Assembly: GCA_037178675.1 (NCBI GenBank)
Contig: JAYMGJ010000034.1
Span: 1 to 64,000 of the forward strand
Length of the DNA stretch: 64,000 nt
Direction of reading: 5' to 3'
Origin: Scleroderma bovista
Lineage: Eukaryota > Basidiomycota > Agaricomycetes > Boletales > Sclerodermataceae
Part shown: positions 34,319 to 45,119 of the stretch, in pieces
How the letters are laid out: the number at the start of each line of letters is the position of its first letter
How positions within the stretch are numbered: position 1 is the first letter of the stretch
The notes under the pieces: generated by a model
What the model was told of the DNA's origin: nothing
The model's database searches: none
Seen by the model: only the letters and a program-made list of their open reading frames with translations
Position numbers and translations under genes: made by a program

Positions 34319-35460
34319 CATACTCTTCCACTAAATGCAACCCTTTGCATTAGTCCCTATCCAGCCATTACTTCACCTCTCCATCAACCCTGTACATCGG
34401 AAATTAGCAAAAGTCTATCTGAACTTTTTACATACTATTGGCCATCAGGAAAATGAAGAGGAAAAGATAATCCATTATAACCATAGCATGCAATGGATAA
34501 TGCTAGATATGATCATATATGACCAGATAATTGATTATCACCCCACAAAAAACATCTGCCAGAGATTATAATGGATTATCCCTTCTTCCCCATTTTCCTG
34601 ATGTGGTACCTATTTCAGCACCAATTGTCACATATGTACTGATAGTGCCAGTATGTATTTTAGTAGATCCTTCATCTATTCAGACAGTTTTTCTATCTAA
34701 GCTTTTTCAAGTGCGACATATTGTCATTATCTTGTAATCCACCACTTATTGTCATTATTCTAGGATCTTACTTTTCTTGTTATTTCAATTCATCACACCC
34801 AATGCATAGCTGACAAACACAAAGTACCATTGATTCCAAGAGATTAAACAAATGTAGAATGGGCAATTGCAACTTGAAAGGAGGATGAGGGGAAGTGGTT
34901 ATGGACAAGAAAATTTGATTAGTTCAATGATTGTAACGAGAGACTTGTGGTCATGGGTCGAAAGGAAGGCAATGGGGAAGTAGTTACAAACAAAAAAAAA
35001 TCAATTAGTTCAACAATTGTAATGAGTGACTTGGGGGAAGGGGAAGGAGAGGCATGTGCAAAAAATATACTGAAGTATGAGTGGAAGGTTGTTGACTGAA
35101 GTTAGGATTGATGAATGTCCAGTTAACACAATTCTGTTGAAAGATAGTTAGTATTAATCTCATGTAGATGAGGATATAAACCTTCAAACGCCTATGTGCT
35201 TATCAGTGGACACTGCAAGCTCACCCGCCACCTGGTCACCTTGCAAACTACCATCCTCTGCGAATGCATCCATAGCTTTTTGCTTACCATCTGTTTCTCC
35301 TGTTTGAAATATTTTAATTCTAGGATCAGATGGACCTATATAAAATATAGGCCATCACTACAGTCTACAGGCATGTAATGTATGTTTGAGTTATTGTAAA
35401 TAGGAATGGAAAAAGGAATGAGAAAGCTTTGATCCTAGGGTGAACATGTGAGAAACCTAA

Positions 35461-38400
35461 TTACTTGCTATCATTACAGGCACAGAAACACTGATCCCAA
35501 GCTGACCCATGGACCATGTTTGAAAAATCAAGCACAGGAAACCTTCCAATTATGAGTGTAGTTGATGGAGAATACCAAAAGAATGGATGATATGATGGAG
35601 GCACACACAAGAACAATTGATCACTAGAGCCCACAATCCAACCATTATCTAGCAAAAAAAGACCATGACTCAAATGCCTAGAATGTTCAGCCATATGAGT
35701 CAATTTATCACCAGCACTGGGCAAAGCAGAAAGCATAGAAGTTGGCATGGAAATGGGTGAAAATGGGGGTGGATAGGGCTGAATCTGCATTGTGGGAAAG
35801 TTGCCTGCCTGAACAGAAGTTGATTCAGTCTGTGCATCCCAGCATTGGATTGTGTGATCTTCTGAGCCTGACACAATGTGCCTTCCATCTGGTGAGAATG
35901 CAACTGAGGTGACTGACTCTGTGTGCCCTTGCAGAGGGTTGCCCACCTGGGCACCTATCTGTGCATCCCAAACTTGGATTGTGTGATCTTCTGATCCTGA
36001 CACAATGTGCCTTCCATCTGGTGAGAATGCAACTGAGTAAACTGAGTCTGTGTGCCCTTGCAGAGGGTTGCCCACCTGGGCACCTGTCTGTGCATCCCAA
36101 ACTCGGATTGTGTCATCCAAAGAGCCTGACACAATGTGCCTCCCATCTGGTGAGAATGCAACTGAGGTGACTGAGTCTGTGTGCCCTTGCAGAGGGTTGC
36201 CCACCTGGGCACCTGTCTGTGCATCCCAAACTTGGATTGTGTCATCCCTTGAGCCTGACACAATGTGCCTTCCATCTGGTGAGAATGCAACTGAGTGACT
36301 GACTCTGTGTGCCCTTGCAGAGGGTTGCCCACCTGGGCACCTGTCTGTGCATCCCAAACTCGGATTGTGTGATCTTCTGAGCCTGACACAATGTGCCTTC
36401 CATCTGGTGAGAATGCAACTGACAAGACTGAGGAAGTGTGCCCTTGCAGAGGGTTGCCCACCTGGGCACCTGTCTGTGCATCCCAAACTCGGATTGTGTC
36501 ATCCCTTGAGCCTGACACAATTTGCCTTCCATCTGGTGAGAATGCAACTGAAAAGACTGCATCTGTATGCCCTTGCAGAGGGTTTCCCACCTGGGCACCT
36601 GTCTGTGCATCCCAAACATGGATTGTGTGATCCTCTGAGCCTGACACAATGTGCCTTCCATCTGGTGAGAATGCAACTGAAAAGACTGCATTTGTATGCC
36701 CTTGCAGAGGGTTTCCCACCTGGGCACCTGTCTGTGCATCCCAAACTTGGATTGTCTGATCCTGACACAATGTGCCTTCCATCTGGTGAGAATGCAACTG
36801 AGATTACTGAGGAAGTGTGCCCTTGCAGAGGCTTTCCCACCTGGGCACCTATCTGTGCATCCCAAACACAGATTGTGTGACCCTCTGAGCCTGACACAAT
36901 GTACCTTCCATCTGGTGAGAATGCAACTGAAAAGACTGAGCCTGTGTGCCCTTGCAGAGGGTTTCCCACCTGGGAACCTGTCTGTGCATCCCAAACACAG
37001 ATTGTCTGATCCCTTGAGCCTGACACAATGTACCTTCCATCTGGTGAGAATACAACTGAGGTGACAGAGGAAGTGTGCCCTTGTAGAGGGTTGCCCACCT
37101 GGGCACCTGTCTGTGCATCCCAAACTTGGATTGTCGCATCCCAAGAGCCTGACACAATGTGCCTTCCATCTGGTGAGAATGCAACTGAGGTGACTGACCA
37201 AGTGTGCCCTTGCAGAGGGTTGCCCACCTGGGCACCTGTCTGTGCATCCCAAACTCGGATTGTGCCATCCCTTGAGCCTGACACAATGTGCCTTCCATCT
37301 GGTGAGAATGCAACTGACCAGACTGGGGAAGTGTGACCTCGCAAAACATGTTGATTACTAGGCCAATCTTCATGTTGTCCCCTGGCAACCTGAGCTATGT
37401 TTGGAAAATTTGCAGTCAGCATGTTGGCCAGTGCTGACCTTGATGGTAAAAATGGTAATCCAGACAGGTATAAGTGTGGTGTGCTTTCAGAAATTACACC
37501 AGCAAAATTTTGCACAAACTTGATGCCATCCTGGATGAACATCAGAGCATCCCTATACTCTGCCTTTCCCTGTCACATTATTAGCATGCCACTCAACTTG
37601 TGCAATATAATATACTCACCTGCAGCCATCCCTCAGCAGAGGTCAAAGCCCTATCAGCCTCACCAATACACTTGCACACCCCAAGTACCTCCATCCAAAA
37701 TAGAATCCTTTCTCCAGTCACAATAGCCATGACATGGTTTGCCAGGTCTGTATCAAATCTGGAGTCATGTAGGTGGGTTGCCCAGAATCGACAGGAGTAC
37801 AACAGATGCAGTGGAATATTCTTTTCAATCTTCTTTTCCAAGTCTGCCACTGCTGAGTTGCGAACATATGATGTTTCTAGTCCACAGATATTGAACCGAA
37901 GGCCATCTTGCATGACACAGAGCGAGGCAAGGGCCAGTTGATGGTGTACATCAGCTTCGTCGATGAAGAATTCGCCACTCCGTTTTATCCAACAAGAAGT
38001 CATAGAACGAAGCATGCATGGGACGAACAGGAGTGGTTGGGTCGGTGGTACCAGTGAGAAAGGACGCCATGTAGCCGAGGATGATGCCTACGGGAAAGTG
38101 GTCGTCCTCCCGAGTGAACTTGCAACGCATCGAGTCCAGTGCGCTGATAGAGAGTGGTTCCTTCGACCACAGGATCTGCCGCATGACAGAGCGAAATCTT
38201 GTCCAGTGGCATCCCCTTGTGAGATCCTTCAAGGACATGGTATACATCCCATCCAGGAGGTTGGCTCCATGACCCATGAGACATGATCTACGTGAAAGCG
38301 TCGTTGGCAATCAACGCCAAACCTAGGGCGAAGGAAATCGCACGCTAGACGTGCCCATTCGAAGAGACCATTTGATTTCGCAGCAAGATGTTCCACATCC

Positions 38401-40550
38401 TTGTCGGAGAATGCAGCGCCGAGTTTCTTGAGTGTGGTAGAAATATAATGAGTAATATCACGAGTTACTGACTCGGCTTCGATATCGTCGAGGGATCTTG
38501 CCTGGACGTGTGACTGGCCAGCAGTGCCTGTCTAATGTCCATGATAGGCCGAGAAGTCAACACGATCCGGATGTTCGCTGGAAGCTGTGCATCACGAGCA
38601 GCAAGAATACCGAGAATATCCCGCCTTGTGGCCTCCGCACCACTCTCATCTAAAGCATCAATGACGACGACGACATTTCGGGACAAGGGCCCTTCCAATT
38701 GGGAGAGGGGTTCAAGTATGAACTTCTGCCACTGCTGTGCGATATCTGCCGTATCCCTCAGCGCATAGTGAGTGGCAATCACTTCAGCTAGGGTCTGTCG
38801 GAGGCGGAGGTTGTAATCAGCCAAGTGGCGTGCGATGGTCGTGAACAGCTTCACATGAAGTCCCTCGTGATGTCTAGTACGGCTGAAGCAGAAGCACGAC
38901 CCAAGCATGCCGAGATTCTGTGCCAGTAAAGCAATTGTGTGGGCGATGGCAGATTTCCCCCTTCCAGCTTGACCGTGGAGCCAGAGGATTGGTGGTGTCG
39001 CTGGGTCTGTGTTATTCATCCAGTCAAGGATTTCGTTCAAGATCTCGGTTCTTGTGCCATCGAGACACTTCTTTCCAGTGATCAGTCCAACTTGGCCCGC
39101 GCAAACCAGGGAGTCCAAGCTATGGTCTTCCCGGATCTGTTGGATACCCATGCTAAGGTCTTCCCGGACCTGTTGGACACCCACTTGGACGTCGAGGAGT
39201 GCCTGATCTCGAAGATCCTGCATCAGTTTATCTAACTTTGAGTTGTAGTTCGCGACCTTGGCGTCTGTCTCGTCAAAGACGTTCTTCCCAAGTCTACGCC
39301 CTGTGAAGGAGGTGAATTCCTATGAAAAGGAAGAAAAAAAGAGGCAGCCTACAGAAGCTCTTGGTGTCCGAGTACTGCGAGATGAAAAATGCACATTCCC
39401 GTATTATCTGGGCGATCTGTACCAGTATGTCCTTCATGGCGTTAATCTTCGACGAAGACTTGTTTTCCAGGATAAGTTCGTAGGTGTCTCCGACTCTAGA
39501 GAGGAGAGTAGCAATAGACGCGTCGAGGTTCGCTTGAGCCAGGATCATCTGTTCGGGATCGCATCAACGGCCACGTGTGGTATGATGTATGCACACCTTG
39601 GAGGCTACACTCAACGCACTCAACGCCATCTGAGCGTATGGGTGTACCTATGGATGGCCATCAGACAGGATCAGAGCACATTCAAGCGACGAAACTAACG
39701 TTAGCAATGGTATTGACGATGGTATTGAAGGTCTTCAGAGGTTGAAGATATGTGGCATTGATGGTATCTACGACGGTCATCGCAGTGTTCGCATGGTCGA
39801 TTGCATTGACACCGGTTCCTGCAGCGCCAGAAATGGGATTGATATCCAATAGTTTCTTCTCTGCGTCCTGGAGAACGGTTTTAGTAGGCTTGTCATCGTC
39901 TGGCACCTACGTAGCTGAACCCTTAAGCACTGGAAGTGCATGAGACAATCTATGTACATACCGCGGGAGGAGATTGTCCTTTATCTTTTTGCACTGCAGC
40001 GCCGCCAGGATCAGCTCCAACAGTGGAGGCTTGAGGAGGAATGTCCACGGGGATTTCAGGAACGACTGGAGCAGGCTAGTTATGTATCGTTGCGCACAAA
40101 CAGTTCAGATCAGACCAGCACACGCGGATAAGCTGAACCTACTTGATCAGATGAAGCAGACAACCCCTTTCCCTGGAATGGATCGAGAGTAGGACTTGTT
40201 ACGAGAGGACCATGGGCAGACTGCACAGGCAGCGCTTCTGTTTGTCCTGGAACAGGGCCATTCGGCTCATCTTGCTGTGGTGCTCCCTGTTCGTCAAACC
40301 GATAGAGATTGCATTTACGGCACCGACATACCTTGGAAAAAACCTTTCGGAAGGGGTGGCGAAGTCGTTTGAGCGTTGCCTTTCCTTTGGTAGTCAAGGT
40401 TGAGTCCGCATCGGTGGGGGTAGAGGCGCGAGGAAGCTGCTGGGACGAAATCAGATCAAGCCATGCTTGGTATCGTAATAGGTTGTCAAGTTCACATACC
40501 GCGCCTCCGCCGGACGGTTTCGGTGGACTCTTGCGGTTTTTCTTAGCCAT
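35461..40550 (-). pseudogene. NACHT-WD40 (NWD-type STAND) gene, broken
   Basis: Agaricomycete STAND protein gene on the minus strand; relatives (HNWD type) act in non-self recognition in filamentous fungi. It starts at ATG 40550 (MAKKNRKSPPKPSGG). After introns there is a helical N-domain (QANLDASIATLLSRVGDTYEL near 39520) and a NACHT domain with Walker A GQAGRGKS (about 38965) and Walker B VVVVIDALDES (about 38655). A post-NACHT helical region follows (RQILWSKEPLSISALDSMR, then HLLYSCRFWATHL), and a C-terminal array of 12 WD40 repeats ending near 35825, then a tail to 35461. Frame breaks: a one-base shift near 37990 (FLLDKT to SGEFFIDE) and two deletions in the WD array. Intron positions are only approximate. 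Confidence 0.8.
35825..37340 (-). repeat. Array of 12 near-identical WD40 repeats
   Basis: Units of about 129 bp (43 residues) with the core VAFSPDGRHIVSGS and WDAQTGAQVGNPLQGHT. The + strand word CCTGACACAATGTRCC recurs about every 129 bp from 35867 to 37275, twelve times. Repeats differ mostly at the same few positions (after GHT and after GS). Repeat 5 (near 36757) lacks 8 nt and the repeat near 36292 lacks 1 nt. Confidence 0.88.
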
Positions 40551-43500
40551 TGGTCAGAGAGGGATTATAATTCTGGGACTTTGGTAGGCGGTTAGCTGGT
40601 AGAGGTGGGTGTTTGTGGAAGCGAACGAAATGCCTCGTCGCAAGCACTGCCGCTGGTCCACATGTTGCCCCCCAAGCAGGGGGTTGGCAACTACGTGGTC
40701 TATGGCAATGGATCTCTTTGCCTGTTGCCCTTGCACGTCCGTCGTGCATCTCCATCGGCTACATGTGAGGTTTCTTTATATTCCCTCCACTCCGCCTCAA
40801 AGATCACGGTCATTCTCTTATACCCCCTCGCTGAGGCGCAAACTCGAGGATGAGGGGTTCAGAGCTGAGTGCGCACATCGTCCCTGACCTCCATTGGGCC
40901 TCTTCCCTCGTAGTACGGCGTCTCAGTTTGCGTGCTTTCCACTACGCAGTCCCCCTTTCATTTTGTCTTGATCATCTCTAATGTGATCTGCTTTCTTTAT
41001 CCTTGTCAACCATTCACAATGCTGACGCTTCGCTTCCGTTCTTGACAGGGTTGCACTAGATGTCGTCAACGTTGACTTCCAGATCATCCAAACTCGCCTT
41101 CCCTCCTCAACCCAGCTCATTTCCGTACTCGACTCAACCTCCATGCCAGTAGTTAACGCCCCATTCTGGGGAACAAGCAGGAAGACTCTTCACCCAGCGC
41201 CCATCGTCACCACCCTTGCACGGAGCCGACTTTTCTCAGCATCCTCTTTTAGCGGCAAGCAGGCAGCGCAATAACGGCCACGGTCTTCTCGCCAAGGTAT
41301 TGATTGACAAATGTAGAGAACTCACGTCCATGAAAGCTCACTGCATTCCACAAGTGGACAACATGCACCTCTTGGTCGAACCTTTGGCATGTCCTTCATA
41401 TCCCATTTTGTTTCCGCTGATGCGTGGCCGATTGCTCTGATCCCCCTACATTTTTGGAGAAACCCACCACAGAAACAGGTACACCCCCATCGAATTCAAG
41501 GCTGCAATTGAATTGTAATCAACTGGTGTATGGTTCCATCGCTTCTGGCTGGGCAGCGGAATTCGAAACCTACGTACGGCCCATCCCATCAGACGCCGAA
41601 ATGACGCGCTTGTATAGACATCCATTGCAGATCAATCGCAAGTCTGTCGTGGCTGACATCATAAACCAATATCCGTGGTACAATAGTGCTTGCTTGGTAG
41701 ATCCTGGCGTGTCTGGCGGACGCGCTTGCCATCTTTTATTACCCCGTAAACCTATACTGTAAGTTCTGTACAGACCACGTATGCTGAAGATGTTAATTAT
41801 CTTCAATACCGCCGCGCCCATTGTGGCGCCTAGCGATGACGACGTGCGAGCATCGACTTCTATACGGCACATCAAGACCCCTGCCCAATCTTCGACGGGG
41901 AAACAGTTAGAGGCGCACCGTTTGGTCACTGTTTTAGTCGGGAATGGTATCCACTGACGTGACACTCCCCTGTCAGTCCTTTAGTTGCTGCCATTTTGTT
42001 CATAAAATATCATTATACATCACTAAGGGTACTACAACGCGTCCCATGCATTGGCACGAATATCTAGGGTGATTACTCGCCAGCTGTAGCCACAGACGGA
42101 TGCAGTGGGTATACCCCTTGAATCGGCGATAAAATATACCTGAGAGCTTGTTCACCAACTGTCCAAAGTAAACGTGCCTGCAGACTTGACCGCAAACTGG
42201 GACTTGTCTCCGTCGTCTGCACAGTGCGTGTTTGCGGAGATCAGGCCGTGATCCAGACCTAAGGAGGTGGTCCTGCGAATTCGGTCCTCGGTCGCCCAGG
42301 CGGTGATCGGGTAGTAATAAATCATACTCACCCATGACATGTTACTTCGTCCTCCCATCAGCGCATCCGAGAGCATGACGCCTGTCGCGACCACGAGTGA
42401 TAGGGTATCCTTTTTCACACTTGATAAAGTGAACGGATTGCTACTCCTCTTCGCATCAGTGAAAACAACCATAAGTTCGGACGTTCCCTTTTCACGTACC
42501 TAGGTGCACTGCTGACATGGTCAGCTGTTTCATACGTACGCGACAAACCTTCGTTGCACGGACATCAACTTGAAGGTGCTTACCAGACTTCCCCGGGTTC
42601 TGGCACAACTTTGTGGTGCAAATTCTCACCCGCAAGAGCGAGAAATGGGCCGCATTATTTGCTCTAAGGAAAAGAGGTCTTGATATGTTGAATGCTCCTC
42701 CTGTTGGAATTACGTAGCACAGGATCAGAAAAAGACTATGATCGTGTTTACCTATACCCATACAAGAATGTTTCACTCACCTTTGATTGCAAAAACTGTT
42801 CCCCAAGACCACAGAAATGAGAGTAGCCGGGAGCGGGTCGTAAACTTAATCGTCGCAGATCACGCCTATTTACCGTCGTCGCAGTTCCCAGCACACCAGG
42901 TTAGTACGTTTGAGTGCCCAAAGTTACTTGGCAGCTTTCGATATCTCGCCACTTCGGTGATGGGCTGGAACAAATTCAGTCAATGACTCGAGACGTATCT
43001 ACTGACTTGCCTGGGCGATATGCATCCCTATACCTGTTGTATTCCCAGTATCCACTTGAGAACGCAGTGTGGGTGGGTCTCAGGTATAGCGGCGAGGAGA
43101 TACGTGAGTATGCTCGGAAAGACTTGATGTGCAATCACGATGTTCGAACAGATGGGATTGATGCGACTGTCCTGTTGACTGGTAGCGCACGTATTACTAC
43201 AGGAGTATTAGATCCTCGGGCAGGAGCATTCCGATTTTCCAAGATGAGGACTTTGCGTTCGATCTACCAGGGTGTACATACAACCAAGTAAGACTCCATT
43301 AGTAGCCGTCTTGCAAGGCTAATCAACGCATTGCAATCGTCCGCTGGGTAGATAGGGTGGTGCTCTGTCAGTGCACACAAGTACCTATGCAGCGCGAAGA
43401 ACACTCACTCGGCTTTCTGATGGCCTCATTTACAATCACCAAATGCTTGTACCCCCGCAATCCACCCCACCTCGAGCCCCTTTCCTTTCTTCCTCCCCAC

Positions 43501-43660
43501 ATACTCAAGGAAACGCGCCAACAAGCTCATCGCAGAGATCATGCGTTGCTTTTGATGCTTTGGGTGACGTGGTGATGAGTACTTTGCGTGGCGTATGTGG
43601 ACCGTCGAAGTAGGTAGCAAAGGGGTCAGACGCAAGGTCAGCGTTCAGTTCTTCGTTGAG
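40551..43660. repeat. Direct duplication, copy 1
   Basis: From about 40795 this region aligns with 45120 onward in the same order and orientation. Shared words include GAGGATGAGGGGTTCAGA (40848 and 45182), GGCAAGCAGGCAGCGCA (41256 and 45567), CTGATCCCCCT, CAATATGCATCCCTATACCT-like text (43017 and 47311) and the block at 43380-43640. Divergence is high and indels are common, so the duplication is old. Apart from the RPF1 fragment no intact gene was found. Minus-strand pieces such as TEDRIRRTTSL near 42280 weakly recall fungal DUF6534 membrane proteins. Confidence 0.7.
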
Positions 43661-43720
43661 CCAATACTTGTCGTTATTGTGGAGGTCGATGTATGCTTGT
43701 GTGATACCGTCCAGTGCTGG
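43430..43720 (-). pseudogene. RPF1: RPF1 (Brix-domain) gene fragment, copy 1
   Basis: The minus strand reads NEELNADLASDPFATYFDG, then HTPRKVLITTSPKASKATHD and LCDELVGAF, followed after a frameshift by GYKHLVIVNEA. This is the start of the Brix domain of ribosome production factor 1, needed for large-subunit rRNA maturation in the nucleolus. A GTGAGT donor follows GYKHLVIVNEAIRKP, as expected for a genomic (not processed) copy. No further RPF1 exon follows here, so it is a pseudogene. A working copy presumably lies elsewhere. Confidence 0.6.
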
Positions 43721-43739
43721 CCCGTCTCTTCTCTGCCAT

Positions 43740-44088
43740 CACAGGAGATGGAAAATGGATATAGCGTCGTGAAAAGCCGTGACCCTCCTGACAGTCGCTT
43801 CCTTGCGTCGGACGAGGCGAGTGAGCACTCCATCTGCCTGTCCACAAACGACACAATGTAGTGGTCAACCACACACGCCAAGCTCTACCTTGACATCATC
43901 GTCGGCGATGTCAAACCCAACATCGAGCAGACGGGAGCCACATACCTGAGTTGGCAAGCAAAGCCGGTGAGCTGAACCAGAGGCTGGAGGATGCAGTACC
44001 AACGCGAGCGGGGGTGTTCAGGGATTTGATCAAGAGGACGAATGGGAGGACTGTGTGGTATAGAGACTGCAGTTGGTTCTCCTTCTAG
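43740..44088 (+). pseudogene. Unrecognised coding remnant, plus strand
   Basis: The frame around 43890 reads AKLYLDIIVGDVKPNIEQTG. After a shift near 43950 another reads ELASKAGELNQRLEDAVPTR, then AGVFRDLIKRTNGRTVWYRD, ending at TAG 44086-44088. Codon content looks like a real protein, but I do not recognise the family. A perfect hairpin follows the stop. Confidence 0.4.
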
Positions 44089-44094
44089 AGGAAC

Positions 44095-44120
44095 GACTCT
44101 CTTCGTCTACGAAGAGAGTC
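44095..44120. other. Perfect 11-bp hairpin after a stop codon
   Basis: GACTCTCTTCG (44095-44105), loop TCTA, then CGAAGAGAGTC (44110-44120). The stem is exact. It starts 7 bases after the TAG at 44086-44088. Confidence 0.6.
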
Positions 44121-44242
44121 TGACTTAGGGAGAGGCGACTTCAGCGTATTTCCTTTCCTGGTCGATTCCGTTCCGTCTTCCGTCGACACGAGGGCGTTGT
44201 CCTCCCTGTTCTCTGTTCCGTCCGCGATCATGCAATCTCCCC

Positions 44243-44821
44243 GTGCCAGTCAACGCTCAGATCGGTGCATTCCTCCCCCTCCTCTTCCATTGCATGCGTG
44301 TCTTTCATATCGCTGGCTCGAGGGCCCATAGTCACGTCGCGTCCACCCCCGTCACCCCACCGCATCTGCTGAATCTATCAGAAGCACTCACGAGAACCGG
44401 CTTTGTCTCTCTTCTTTTCCAGAACGAGGACACTGCGACAACTGCGAACGAAGCAGCGGGCATGAGGACGGCGGACATCGTGACAGGGAGCGTGAGTACG
44501 GCCACATCGACGGATATCGTGGAGAGTGGGACAGGGAGAGAGGGCACGAGGCACAGGGAGAGGGAGAGGGAGCTGCACGGCGAGAGAGAAAGAGAGCGGT
44601 ACTCGTCGCGACGAGACGATAAGTGCAGAGACTCCTACGGTGGCGGTGGTCCGCGCGTTGAGAAGGAGCACGAGGAACACAGACGGGTCGACGATCAGCG
44701 TCGCGAGTTCGGGCGTGATTCTGAGTGTGGTCACCGTCGAGGGCGTCAGGTCTTGTGTATGTCGGGACTTTTCCGAGTCAAGGTATCCATTGATCCCCTT
44801 TCTTTCGGCGCTGAAGAATAG
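44243..44821 (+). pseudogene. Arg/Glu-rich protein remnant
   Basis: From about 44420 two frames read RE/DR-rich text: one has HRDREREYGHIDGYRGEWD, the other GTRHRERERELHGERERER. This suggests a splicing-factor-like RE-rich tail with a frameshift near 44530. A TTTTCCAG acceptor-like site precedes it at 44414-44421. No catalytic or RNA-binding domain is seen, so the identity is open. The protein start is not reliable. Confidence 0.35.
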
Positions 44822-45119
44822 TAGGTACCCTTGCACCGTTGCAACATGTCGCCCATCTCCACCAGCCCAAGGTTTTATTCACACTGCGCTGATTGCTTCG
44901 TCCCCTCCCATCCATACTTTACATAGACCTCTTCGCAGTAATTCTTCCAGCTCTTCCGGGTAGGCTGTTTGATCGACAGAGCCTTTTTTCGCAGAATCTG
45001 AAGCCAGCCATTCTCCGTGGAAAACGGCATATCCCCCTGGCCCGGATCTGCAAATGTGTATGTGTGCCTGTCTGCTTCCTGAATGCCTGACCTCCCGTCA
45101 TTCAGTGATTCCATTTTGC
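44822..45119. other. Unassigned stretch between duplication copies
   Basis: A minus frame of about 80 codons (ENGWLQILRKKALSIKQPTR) is open but unsupported. Nothing else is seen. Confidence 0.3.

Larger units (their letters stand above)
33651..35460. other. Intergenic stretch with LTR remnants
   Basis: No convincing gene. AGGACAACAATGT occurs at about 33699 and 33778. 33946-34175 is a family C LTR end and 34230-34318 a remnant of a Y/Z-type LTR. From 34400 the sequence is AT-rich, with a GTAATGAGTGACTTG/GTAACGAGAGACTTG pair near 34933 and 35020. Confidence 0.6.

Noticed and set aside
36347..37336. Plus-strand frames of 100-177 codons opposite the WD40 array
   Set aside because: Shadows of the conserved WD40 repeat, repeating with the same 129-bp period.
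42152..42472. Membrane protein gene (DUF6534-like) in duplication copy 1
   Set aside because: Only a short TEDRIRRTTSL-type stretch recalls the family; frames are broken in both copies, so it is mentioned only within the repeat entry.
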